From Astrothelium macrocarpum (Eukaryota > Ascomycota > Dothideomycetes > Trypetheliales > Trypetheliaceae), in the NCBI GenBank assembly GCA_021030915.1, contig JAGEMR010000075.1, forward strand, positions 62,001 to 126,000: a DNA stretch of 64,000 nt. Direction: 5' to 3'. Each line of letters starts with the position of its first letter. The stretch's first letter is position 1. The notes beneath the pieces are model-generated. The model was not told the origin of the DNA. It was given only the letters and a program-made list of their open reading frames with translations, and made no database searches. Both the position numbers and the translations under genes were made by a program. Positions 43,347-53,936 of the stretch are shown here, piece by piece.

Positions 43347-45788
43347 ATGCGCCTGCTCGATACTCGATCATCTTTCCCACCAGTTCCAGAGGACGAGGTC
43401 TTGGATGACCGTCGCCCTTATGCTATTTTATCGCACACGTGGGGATCAGCAAGAGATGAGGTCAGCTTTCAGGATATTCACCATGGTGACCAAGCCATTG
43501 GCAAGCCTGGCTGGGCTAAGGTTGAAGGAGCTCGGAAGCAGGCTTTGCAAGATTCTTTGGATTTCATCTGGATCGACACTTGTTGTATAGACAAAGGGAG
43601 CAACGTAGAGCTTAGTGAGGCTATCAATTCGATGTACCAGTGGTATCAGAGGGCAAGAGTTTGCTATGTCTACTTGTCCGACATCTACCTCAGCTCCGAA
43701 AACTTGTTTCAAGATGAGTTCCTTGCCAATGGTTTCATAAACGGGGAATCTGCCGCTTCCAAACTCTGTGGTAGCCGCTGGTTTTCGCGAGGCTGGACCC
43801 TGCAAGAGCTAATAGCGCCATCCGAAGTTATATTCTTTAACCAAGATTGGGAAAAAATCGCGCAACTGAGCGATATTGCAAAAACGGTTGCTAATTTTAC
43901 CGGAATCCATCTTTCAATGCTGCAACGTAAAGTCACACCGGCTGCTTATAGCATCGCACAGCGTTTTTCATGGGCTGCGAGACGCCAAACCACTAGGCCT
44001 GAAGATAGAGCTTATTCTCTCTTTGGTATTTTTGACGTCAACCTTGACGTACGCTACGGAGAAAACTACAAGGCATTCTATCGGCTACAAGAAGAACTTA
44101 TTGCCCGATCAAACGATCAGTCTATCTTTGCCTGGGACTACTCGGAAGATTTGCCTGAATACAATCTGACTCAAAATGAAAGCATTTCTGAAAAGCTCTT
44201 TGCTCCTTCGCCAGACGTATTTGCAACAGCCGGCGATATTGTCCCCGTTTACCGCAAGCCTTCATCCAGCACTATGACAAACAGAGGTTTGAGCATCATA
44301 GGCCCAATTATCTGGGATCATATCACGAAATGTAGTTGGCATCAAAATAGTTTTCTATTGCACTTTGATGAAGAAATTATTGCAACAAATGCACGCCTAA
44401 TCTTAAACTGCCGATCTATAGGGGATCCGACGACGTCTATCTCTGTGAACCTGATGGCGCGGAGCCAATGTCAATCGTGGGGACGGAGTGAGGACTCTTG
44501 TGAATTTGAAGTCGGATCATGGTCGAGAGGCCCAGGCTCTGGCAACTCCGTTGTTATAAATAGAGTGCCGAGACTAACTTATGTGGATAGCATAGAAGCT
44601 AACAGGATATGCGAAATTCAGGAGGTTATGATACTAAGGGCTCGACAGAGTATTACAGAAACCAAATATTCTGGTGGACAGCCATCGAGCATGTGGTTGC
44701 AGATAGTGGATCCATTCCGACTAGGCGCACCTAAACTGGAGAGAATTTTGCCACAGGACCATTGGTTTCGCCCCGATCAAGACCCGCATAAATGGAAGTG
44801 GAGAGAAGATGTCCATTTGAACAAGCTGGATTCGCCATTGGGCTTTCGCTCAGGAGATTACGTTTGCGCTACGATAACGTTTCGATATAGGCAAGCGAAA
44901 GACGTGCGGTTCTTCTTTGAAATACCGCCAGGAAACGGATCTGACGTACATCTGGCTTTCTCGATGGGCTTGAAATCGAAACCTTACTGGGAACAGGTGT
45001 TCGCGAGATTGGTAGGCATTCAAACTGGAGATAAAAATGGTCAGCCGTCAATGTGGAATTCAGTCCATCTGGGCGATGGGCTTTGGTTGGTTGCTTATCT
45101 CAATCGCCATCACATTAATGATGAGTCTGTACGTATGGTTAGGCTGTGGGTTGAAAGCACTCCTCGTCTCATTCTTCGCAGTCTAGCAATCGTTTTATCT
45201 AATATCGGACCAAACGCCAGCATCGACAGCGTGTTACCTATGGATCATGACTTGTGGACGGCAATGTTTTTCAGTGGACTCTCCATCATTGTTTTGGTTC
45301 ACCTACCACAGCCGCTACTTACTTGGACATGGCTGATCTTCTTCATTGCGAAGTCTGTCATGGACCATGATAATCGAGCCAAACGCAAGCTTGTGGCTCT
45401 TCTTGCTTCCTTGTTCTCCATGTTTTGCCTCTGTGAAGGTTGGTTAGGTAGAGCTTTCATTGAAAACTTCCACATACTCGTTCTAGGAACACAGCTGGGG
45501 CTTCTGCGCAGGACGAGTCGCAATCAACGTTTCTACCGCCCGGATTCCATAAATCTATACGTTGGCTGTTTTATTCTAGCTATGTCCGGTATCATTGAAT
45601 CTGATACAGAGACGACAGCGAGATTACTTTTATCCATTTGGGGGACCATCGACTTTTTGACGCCACGACCGCACTCAGCCGGCCCGCTACACGCATCCAC
45701 ATTGATGATTATAGGGGCCTTTTGTCTCTTGACTTTTTGCATTTTCTGGGTCAAATTCGTGGTGTTTGTAAGAAGTTCTCTACAATGA
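43347..45788 (+). CDS. HET-domain protein with C-terminal membrane region
   Basis: A single exon of 813 residues. The N-terminus is the HET-E/HET-D-like class: MRLLDT at the start, YAILSHTWG (residues 25-33) followed by EVSFQD, FIWIDTCCID (73-82), and SRGWTLQELIAP (147-158). Then comes the RPEDRAYSLFGIFDV block (about 223-237) and YGEN/AFxRLQEELI, all typical of HET proteins of this group. Residues about 370-620 are a beta-rich region without a known domain. Residues about 630-813 hold four or five hydrophobic segments, for example MFFSGLSIIVLVHL, LVALLASLFSMFCL and LMIIGAFCLLTFCIFWVKFV. A HET domain anchored this way could act at a membrane. No NACHT or WD40 region is present. Confidence 0.92.
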   Translation: MRLLDTRSSFPPVPEDEVLDDRRPYAILSHTWGSARDEVSFQDIHHGDQAIGKPGWAKVEGARKQALQDSLDFIWIDTCCIDKGSNVELSEAINSMYQWYQRARVCYVYLSDIYLSSENLFQDEFLANGFINGESAASKLCGSRWFSRGWTLQELIAPSEVIFFNQDWEKIAQLSDIAKTVANFTGIHLSMLQRKVTPAAYSIAQRFSWAARRQTTRPEDRAYSLFGIFDVNLDVRYGENYKAFYRLQEELIARSNDQSIFAWDYSEDLPEYNLTQNESISEKLFAPSPDVFATAGDIVPVYRKPSSSTMTNRGLSIIGPIIWDHITKCSWHQNSFLLHFDEEIIATNARLILNCRSIGDPTTSISVNLMARSQCQSWGRSEDSCEFEVGSWSRGPGSGNSVVINRVPRLTYVDSIEANRICEIQEVMILRARQSITETKYSGGQPSSMWLQIVDPFRLGAPKLERILPQDHWFRPDQDPHKWKWREDVHLNKLDSPLGFRSGDYVCATITFRYRQAKDVRFFFEIPPGNGSDVHLAFSMGLKSKPYWEQVFARLVGIQTGDKNGQPSMWNSVHLGDGLWLVAYLNRHHINDESVRMVRLWVESTPRLILRSLAIVLSNIGPNASIDSVLPMDHDLWTAMFFSGLSIIVLVHLPQPLLTWTWLIFFIAKSVMDHDNRAKRKLVALLASLFSMFCLCEGWLGRAFIENFHILVLGTQLGLLRRTSRNQRFYRPDSINLYVGCFILAMSGIIESDTETTARLLLSIWGTIDFLTPRPHSAGPLHASTLMIIGAFCLLTFCIFWVKFVVFVRSSLQ

Positions 45789-46282
45789 GAACTTTTTAGC
45801 GGCGGTGAAAGAAGTTATTATTGTCATGTGGCTGCAGTTTAGTATATACCACCACATTCATTCCACGTTGCACACATGCCGATACGACGCGAATAGGTAA
45901 GCGTCGTTTGAGAGGTTCCGTCTAGACCCGCATGCCTGTGAGAATTTTCGTTCTGAAGAAGGCTTCTGCCTCGCCATCATCCTAGCCAGACGAAGAGTGC
46001 ATGTCCAAATTATGTATTTTATTGTAAGAAGCTAAGTGAGTCAATAAATTACGCCATCAACACATCTGGCCGAAGTTTACTTCGTTGACATCTCGAAGAT
46101 CACAAGAGATGAATAGCAGAAGGTTGAATAGGAGTTGGTGGAGAGTTTTGGAATCGATGAACGATCTCGCCGTCCATTGCTCCATGTACATAGGCATCGC
46201 CAACCAGTGTGTGTGTGTCGACATGGTGTCTCTTTCTACTTCTAAATCGGGACCAAGATATCCGCTCTTCCAGCTTGTCCCT
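45789..46282. other. Convergent intergenic region between two HET genes
   Basis: A short 3'-3' spacer. The 80-codon plus frame at 46085-46327 overlaps the end of the neighbouring HET gene and has no domain. Confidence 0.5.
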
Positions 46283-48343
46283 CTATCTAGTGGCTTGTGT
46301 ATCCCAAACTTTATTGAAGAGACTTAGTGCGCATTGTTGTCGATAGAACAGTGAATCAGAGGGACGTAGAATTAGTGGGACACGGCTACCTAGGACGATG
46401 AAAACGCCATCGCCTAGCTTTATGTTAGATGGCCCAACGCCGATGTAACCTTTCTCTTTGATAAAAAACCTGCGTGAAGCGGAGGCAGCAAGGACTGCAT
46501 AAAAAAAAGAATTCTTGAGTGCACTCAGTCCTTCGGGCTCCACATAGTTCTTCGATAACCCCCCAGGGCCATAAGACGATTTCCTGTGTCTCCAATACGT
46601 ATCATCGTCGAACCAGGCTTCGAAGGCCGTAATTCCATTAATGCCCGCGCGACGATATTTAAGTGTCTGATCAGCCCTAAATTGACGCTCGGCTGGCTCG
46701 ATGTGCGATAAATCAGCAGAGATTGTTCTCCAGAATGCCTCTTCCTTTTCCTCGTACGGGTTACTGTGCGACCATTTGTTCCAGCTGTTTTGCCATTGCT
46801 GCAAACTTCCTCTTAACCGTGTGAAACCATCCTCCGGCGCTACTTCACCGAGAAAGGAAATGGTATCAAGAAAATAGCCTCGCAATTGTAAGATTGATTT
46901 CTCGTGCAGATCTACAGTTCCAGTTTGACCACCGGATGCATTGTACAGATGCAAACAGCTGAGACGTTCTTGCTCGTTGTCGGCAGGGGGCCGATCCCAA
47001 CGTGTGATCCACGAAATTGGCGTATCGGGGCCAGCAACAGATCCAGCAAGGGCATCTAGTGTGTTGCTTTTGGAGATCAGGGCGATTGTTGTGCGAAACA
47101 TTACTTTGAGGATAGTTAAATTATAATCAGGTTCAAGTGAGGTTTGATCCTGCTGATCGGCGAGTCCAAGAAGAGCGAATACTTTGTCACGAGGATCCGA
47201 AATTTTCTTCCTACGGAATTGCCTGAGCAGAAAAAGGAGCGACAATCGGGAATTCTGTTCTTTTGCGACCCTAACAAGGTCGATGTCTGCAATTAGTCTA
47301 GTGAGCAATGAGAGTGAAATGCGAGTATCATCGCTTGCGAATGAAATCAAATTCATCTTGTTTTTCCCTGCGAGTAGGTCACTGTTTGCAAGCTCATTGA
47401 CATACGCTGCGGCGCCATCCGACAGCATTGTCCAGGGGGCCGACATATTTCCGAGGCAAACAATGGCTTTCTTTGCTAGAACAGTCTCCTGTATGACCCA
47501 AGTTCGATGCCACTGGTAGTGTATAAGCTCAAAGCGATATCATGCGATTTTGGGTGTGGGGAGCTAAGGTGAAGAATTGAAACATACCCATGAAGCGTTA
47601 GCAATGGACTCAAATCCACTCATGATGTTGTTTAACCAGTCAATTTGACGATTGCTTGTCATTCTGGCCCTGAAAACTGCAAGATCACTAGTACGAAATC
47701 CTTGTGCAAGCCGATTCAGTATGCAGAAAACGCCAAACACATCTCGTGACCATTGGATTGAGGTTGTTTCTTTTTCATACTGGTTGAAGGCTTGGAGGTA
47801 GTCCATAACCATACTCTCGTCTTTGCTATCGTTTTGCCAGGCACAACTGTATTCCGTAGTCTCAACTTGGTGCAATTGCGCGACATATCCTCTACCAAGA
47901 TGGTCGCCAGCTTTGTTTGGTCCAAGCCAGATGAGCACTTCGGAGCTATAAGAGAATATTTCTCTCATCATTCTGACCTGTTGGTTCCGTTCCTCGATAT
48001 CTTCTTGGTTGATGCATAAAAAATCAACCCACAATGTAACAACTGACAGGGTGTTCCGGAACGCTTGTAGAGCTGCGTGCAAATTCCTTGGAACCTTTAC
48101 CGTGGCAGTCCCGTTATAGAAGACGCATTCTACTCCCTCCAGTTCATTCTCTTCATCGTCAATCCAAGCATATGACACTGCCTTATATGGTAAGCTCGAA
48201 TATATTGATGCCTCTCGAAGGTTAAATTTAAGAACGTCAGCACGATTTCCTGGCAAAACTTCTAAGAGTCGAAAGGATCCTATGGTTGCTGGTAAGCGGG
48301 AATATTCCAGAGTTTTTGCAGTTGAAGGCGGCAGAGACGACAT
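46283..48343 (-). CDS. HET-domain protein, two exons
   Basis: Two exons read leftwards: 48343-47588 and 47512-46283, giving 661 residues. The 75 bp intron (GTATGT...CCAG, phase 0) falls inside the HET domain and rebuilds ANASWWHRTWVIQETVL. HET blocks are LPYKAVSYAWID (residues 51-62), VTLWVDFLCINQED (102-115) with QQVRMMREIFSYS, then WHRTWVIQE at about 253-261. Later blocks DPRDKVFALLGLADQ and PDYNLTILKVMFRT are the usual continuation of this HET subgroup (HET-6/OR-like). The C-terminus ends with FxGVGPSNIKLGDGVFIVLG and VPLILRP, also common in this subgroup. A role in vegetative incompatibility or another non-self response is inferred from the family. Confidence 0.93.
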
Positions 48344-49658
48344 TTGCTCAATGATCTTCTAGATTGAGAGTGATATCAGCTTAAGGAGACTTTAAGGTCG
48401 TAAGCTTGCAGGCAGAAAGGCTGTTCCGGAAGGCTGTTCCAGCCGCCGCAGCTCAGCCTAATCACCATGCAGAGACACTAATTATCTCTCAAAAAGCTAT
48501 TGCCTATCATTAGTAAGTTCCTTGACCCTTCTACAAGAATCTTTGACTATTGTCCGGCCCATTCCTGCAAACGATTGAAATTAAGGTAATCGTTGTGCTG
48601 GAAAATTGGAGTCCGGATTTGCCGTTTGGGCAGGCTTCGACACCGATCGGGGGGCCCCGAGGTGCTGATACTTCCATCTAGGTTTTCACCTCATTTACCT
48701 ATCCAGCTAAAATTTATGTAATCTTACTTATACTCAGACATAGAATGGGTAGAAATTTCCGCATCATGCTAACTTTTGGAAGCCTATTTAATTATCTCAA
48801 CAGCGGAACTCAATCGCGCAGATTCAAAGGCTTATCTTCCTTCTCGCCATCTCATGGAACAACCCAATGCCTTGAGATTCGTTGCTTATCTGAGGGAATA
48901 AACGTTCTACAACTCTCGTGCTTGCGTTCAAAAAGTCGACGGTGGCATTTGTGGCGTTGGTCGAGACACCAGCTGACAGCACATATAGCTACATCAAAAG
49001 CGTTTCCTTTCGTTTAAACCTCTTCTATCTGGGGTTCAGATTGGTCTACCCTACTTTTCGAGCGGAGTAATTAGAATGCCTTTTTTCCACTATGCGGGTA
49101 AGATGACTCGTGGCTGGCTGATTGACGCAAGTATATTTGGCTGAAACTGCGGGGGACCTGCTATCCGAGTGGCTCCATGGACATGTGGCGCTCCACGTAT
49201 AGTCTGCAGATTGAATTCATGTTACTGTGTTCTCTATTCAAACCATACAATGGCTGGCTGAACAACCGTTATCAGCGTGCGAGGCTGCAGAGCCAAGCTA
49301 TTTTTCTATGGTTATCTTGTGAGGATATCCTTGTTTGGCTAGCCATTCTATGGGGCTGGAACTCAGAGCGCCTGAAGCCATATGCAGACATGGGGCCTGG
49401 AAGCTGCAATGAAAAGGAAATCGGCCTCTCGATCGCCCATGGCGAGGTTTTCAGGAAGTGCTACGGCCGACAAAGACGGTGCAGTGTGTATATAAATGTG
49501 AAGTTTGTTGCGGAATGTGAAAATTCTTCCTCGTCCTCTTCCCAAAATCTTATTTCTATCTTGTTGAAAGCACAGAGGAGCAGCCTTCTGCTAAGCCAAA
49601 GACTACATTTACTACCTTCTGCCCAGGTACACCAAGCTAACACGCCGATTTTTCAGTC
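48344..49658. other. Spacer with the promoter and leader of the coiled-coil gene
   Basis: No supported gene. Frames at 48745-49017 and 49177-49713 lack domains, and the latter overlaps the start of the downstream gene. A small gtgcggtg/gctgttcc duplication near 48415-48440 is visible. The TATA box is listed separately. Confidence 0.45.
49489..49496 (+). promoter_or_regulatory. TATA box for the coiled-coil protein gene
   Basis: TATATAAA occurs 163 bp before the ATG at 49659, followed by a pyrimidine-rich leader, a standard fungal arrangement. Confidence 0.55.
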
Positions 49659-51034
49659 ATGGACTCCCTCGTTATGTACGTCTACTCTGATAGTGACCTC
49701 GTCATCGTCCTAGGCAGCTCTCCGCTAACGATTCCTTCTTTTTTGCTTTAATAGTAACCTGCCACGCGATCTGGATGACTCATGGCTTGCCAAGAAATCT
49801 CCTGTAACGACCGTGAACGAGATAACCGAATCGCAGAGCGACACAATGTCGCCAGCAGTATCTGGAATAGAAGCCAAGGTTGACACTCAGCACGAATGGG
49901 ACCATTTCCCTACCGAGCGTAGCATCCGCCACCAGAATCGTGATATGTTCTATTTCCCCAAAGAGCTCCCGACAGTTATCGCTTGGACCGACGCCTTCGT
50001 TAACCGCATTGCATTGTTGACGGCTCGGGCTGAGGAGGTAAGCTCAAGATCTATCACGTCATACACTCGCCGAGGTTTCACAGTCCCTGTCGAGCACTTT
50101 TCTCTACTCTTTGGAGAAGGTCCCGCACTCACCAGTTGTTCTATCCCTTATTCTATTCTCGAAATTTCCGGGATACTGATACTCCCCCGTCTACTACGAT
50201 AACTATGCCAGGTTCAAAGACTTGAACAGCCGGCTTGCGAGAGAGAGGGAGGAGCATGCAGCGGAAAAACAGAAATTTGAGGCCGAGATGCGGCGCCTCA
50301 AGGATCTGCTTGCAAAAGACTACACTGATGAGCTTAAGAAGCTTGTGCGGAGTCTCCAGGAACAATTGGAGAAGGCCAGGAAGGATATTAAAGATATCGA
50401 GCACAGTCGGACGCAGGATAAGGCTCGGCACGCGGGAGAGAAGAAGGAGTTGGAGGATGCGCTTAAGGCAGCGAAGGCCCAAGCCGAGAAAGATAAGGCT
50501 TTGCACGCTAAAGAGAAGAAGGAGTTGGAGAACCAGTTGGTGGAAGCCGAGAAGGAAAATAAGGGTTTGCAACAGAAACTGAAGGATGCCAAGGCGTATA
50601 GCACTGAGCTGGAAAAGAAGATTGCCGGAAAATGCAAGGAGCTTACCTTGGCCATGGACATGGTAGAAAGAACCCAAAAGGCCTACGATGAGACTGTGAC
50701 AGATCTCCTCAGGCACCTTCAGACGTGCAACAGGGACGCAATCCCACCGCATCCAACATTCGAGGACTCTTCCATCCGTATTATCAGTGTCATCTATGGG
50801 CTGAGGGAATACACCTGGACTGTTGACAAGCAGGTGTTTAGGAACATCTACAATGCTGCAGCATCCAAGGACAAGTCGTTCCACGTCGACACCCAGTTCT
50901 TTGGTGCAAATGCGTCGAAGGACAAGGGAAAGAGCTGTGCGATTACTTACCAGGTGAAGAAGTCAGGTTTTTTGAACACAATTGTTGGGGCAGAGGGAAC
51001 TGTTCTGAAGTTCAAGGATATTCCGGCACAATGA
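49659..51034 (+). CDS. Coiled-coil protein, unknown function; exon 2/3 junction unresolved
   Basis: Exon 1 is 49659-49675 (MDSLV plus part of Ile), with intron GTACGT...ATAG (79 bp) and then exon 2 from 49755. That exon is acidic and ends near RIALLTARAEE with a good GTAAGC donor at 50038. The next coding block is clearly 50180-51034: YARFKDLNSRLAREREEHAA, then about 150 residues of heptad coiled coil rich in KKELE and KAR, and a compact C-terminal domain (about residues 260-350; IRIISVIYGLREYTWTVDKQ). The only AG in range (50210-50211) does not match the phase of the good donor. A weak donor at 50058 would fit. The family is not recognised, and no membrane segment is seen. The coiled coil suggests self-association. 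Confidence 0.65.
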
Positions 51035-51569
51035 TTGAGCGTCTCGTTGATGGTATGTCTGGCGTTGTTACTATCGCTGTGTTGGTTTTGTGGTTTTCCT
51101 AAACCTTGCCTTATAAGAAAGTATTTCCATTCCTAAGTTAACGGCGGTTTGATGAATTTCTTTTGTTTGGAGAAATCGGTCCAGCGCAACGCGAATTACC
51201 TTCTTTGATGATACCTAGCTAGTTTCTGCCAAATTTAACTATCCAAACACGGCGATGAAGCAATTCTGAAAATTGGAGATCCAATCCCTAGGGTTGCTGA
51301 GGCTGTTTATTTGAGATGGAACAAGACGCGTGTACGAACTCTGGAGTCAACTCAGGAGAACCTTGCTGAAAGCTTTAGCTATTGGAATATCCATCCCAAA
51401 TAGACGAAAGATGGATTACAATTGTGGTACATGGCAAAACGCGTAGCAACTGGTTAGAGGGCACCTCAGTTGGGCTTACTCTCGTAAATTTTGTGCTGGG
51501 GATTTGGGGCTCGTTTCTGCCGTTTGAGGAAATATGTTCTCGTTTCGGCCGATTATATAAGATCCTCTA
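51035..51569. other. Spacer before the first transposon
   Basis: It has ordinary base composition, contains the 3'UTR of the coiled-coil gene, and then has no gene. It ends with the TA that is duplicated on the other side of the transposon. Confidence 0.55.
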
Positions 51570-53396
51570 AGTCAGCGTATGGGGAAACGAGCACCCCCCC
51601 GAAACGAGCACCCTCCACCCCTTAATTTTATTTCGCCTCATTTCACTTCACACGCTCCACCACTCACCACAGTGTCTCAATATGGCTGATCGTGAAGCCA
51701 TCTATGTTTTTATTATCGCTGATTATGAATCTGATAAAATTTCGTCAATAAAATAATTTATTAAGATATATCGTATATCCAGAACCATCCTTTCAAAACG
51801 TATTCAAAATCGATAAAATAAATATTTCAATCACGAATATCAATAATAATTAAATTCTCATTAAAAGAATTATATTATATAATGGATTATAGAAGAGAAT
51901 AATCATGATTATTCGTCTAATCATATTCGTGTTCGTAAAATGGCCATTTGATATATCCAAATTGATAGAAATAATAATTCCATTAATAAATGATAGATCA
52001 ATAATTTTATGAAACGAAATTCATATATCATTTTTATAATAGGACGAAAATTAGATGTCAAAAGAATAGAATATATATCTGAAAAAAAGATTAGACTATT
52101 TTTGATATTATTTGAAAAGACAAAAAAATGATTTAATATTCGGCTAGAAGATGTATGAAATATGGACGAAACTGATATAGGATTAGATATATATTCTAAT
52201 TCCAGAATGATGATATATTTTGGAAAAAAATTTATTTTAAAAAAAATATCAGAAAATCGATCGTGAATATTAATAATTGAAATTATTAATATATTAGATC
52301 GTTTTATTAATTCATTTATTATTTTTAAAAAAAAATATTTTTAAATCATTTAATTTTAATTGAACGAATTATTAAATTGGAATTATATTATTTTTCTGAA
52401 TAATTAAATATCGAATGAAATTGAATTGATATAATTAAAATATATATTCAATCTATCAATACGTTTTCAATCTAATTAATATTGAATATTATTATTAAAT
52501 GGATATATTAATCATATCAATATGAATTTTATATATATTTATAAATTCGAATTTGATATCCATTTGATATTTATATTTTTTCATAATTTTTATATCTTTC
52601 AATTATTGAATTTATATAATTTCAATTTTATCAAAAATTGATATCATTATTATATTAAAAATCTCGGTATTTTGAATGATATTATTTCTATTAAAAAAGA
52701 TCGTTTTATTTTTTATTATAATAAAATATATCAGAAAGGCCTTATATAATCGAATATATGTACTGGCTGAAAAATATCAGATTTTATCCCATTCAATTTC
52801 AATAAATTATTCAATTCATTATTTATATTCAATTTATAAATGGAATTATAATCCAGATTTAAAATATTTCTATCAAAACGATTTTCGGCATTTTTTAAAA
52901 TATCATATAATAGATAATAATTTCAAATTATTATCATTTCATTGAAATTAATTAAATAATATGATAGAAAAATGAGATATTTATTTTAGAAGATAGATAA
53001 AGAATTAGATAACACGATAATATATATAATAGCGTTAGAATAGACCAATTCATATTTAAAATATCAAATTAAATAAAATATAAAATAATTATCATAAAAG
53101 GCAATTAAATTAGATATGAATAAATAATTTGTGAATGAGGAGGAATTCAAAAAGGCGATTGCTGAAGCGGCGAAAATAACAGCTGTTTCATCAGTCAAAT
53201 CAGCGCCAAAAGCTGAAAAAACACCTTCCAGCGCTGCCCAACAGCCTATATATAGCGCCATGTGTTCAAAATTTCAATCCTAGCCGTTGTTGTTGAAATA
53301 ATCACCTCCTTACTGGATGAGACGAAAAGGTGGGGGGTGCTCGTTTCGGGGGGGTGCTCGTTTCGGGGGGGTGCTCGTTTCCCCATACGCTGACTT
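51570..53396 (+). mobile_element. Fot1/pogo-like (Tc1-mariner superfamily) DNA transposon 1, RIP-damaged
   Basis: The 1827 bp element is bounded by TA on both sides (51568-51569 and 53397-53398). Its terminal inverted repeats begin AGTCAGCGTATGGGGAAACG and continue as copies of the motif GAGCACCCCCCCGAAAC: two at the left end, three at the right end. AGTC-starting ends, TA target and length fit Fot1-type elements. About 110 bp at the left end after the TIR, and about 290 bp at the right end, keep normal composition. The interior (about 51.73-53.10 kb) is heavily AT-enriched. Confidence 0.9.
51682..53283 (+). pseudogene. RIP-destroyed pogo-type transposase of element 1
   Basis: An ATG at 51682 opens MADREAIYVFI and then hits many stops. 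The reading retains the look of the N-terminal CENP-B/HTH region (RISRTILSKRIQNR), with stops where CAA, CAG, CGA or TGG codons would be expected. The last about 50 codons before a TAG at 53281-53283 are intact (NEEEFKKAIAEAAKIT and on). It is non-functional. Confidence 0.75.
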
Positions 53397-53936
53397 ATCT
53401 ACGGATTACGTTTGTCTAGATTGTGAGATCAACACATGTATAATAGAAGACTGTATAGACAACTGTAAAAAGCGTAAGAGAGTACGGACATGGTTCTTAG
53501 GATCAGGGTTACTGTTGAATCCGATGATCAAACTCATTGTTTGTATTTAAGTGTAAAGTATCGAGGCAGCCTCCGAATGAAAAACAGGACGGGTAGTGCG
53601 CTGACTAACTAGCCGTCAAATAGGAGTATCGGGCACTTTCTGCACGGTCCACATATCTGCACATTCGAAATTTGATCAACTCCACGAATTCAAATACGAA
53701 TTATATCACCAATATGAATCCAATTAATACAATAATTATTGAAACGAATACGTAAAAATATTTCAATTTTATTCAAATAATCAAAAAATATAAAATCAAT
53801 CGTTCAATATTATCATATTATTATAAAAATTTCATCAGATTCTATATAATTATTATTTATGATATTTTAATAAAATTTTTATTATATCAAAAATTTATTC
53901 TAATTCAATAAATTAATATATTTATAAATTGTGATA
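53397..53936. other. Unmutated island (53.40-53.69 kb) followed by AT-rich DNA
   Basis: The first about 290 bp have normal composition and continue the DNA seen left of element 1, showing that element 1 inserted into ordinary sequence. Composition drops abruptly at about 53690 and stays AT-rich up to element 2. No gene is seen. Confidence 0.6.

Noticed and set aside
52676..52945. Open frames in AT-rich DNA (also 53939-54178, 59176-59487, 61040-61234, 62313-62626)
   Set aside because: Products consist almost wholly of Ile, Phe, Asn, Tyr, Lys and Leu, as expected from composition, and lie across ruined transposase genes or in the wrong frame.
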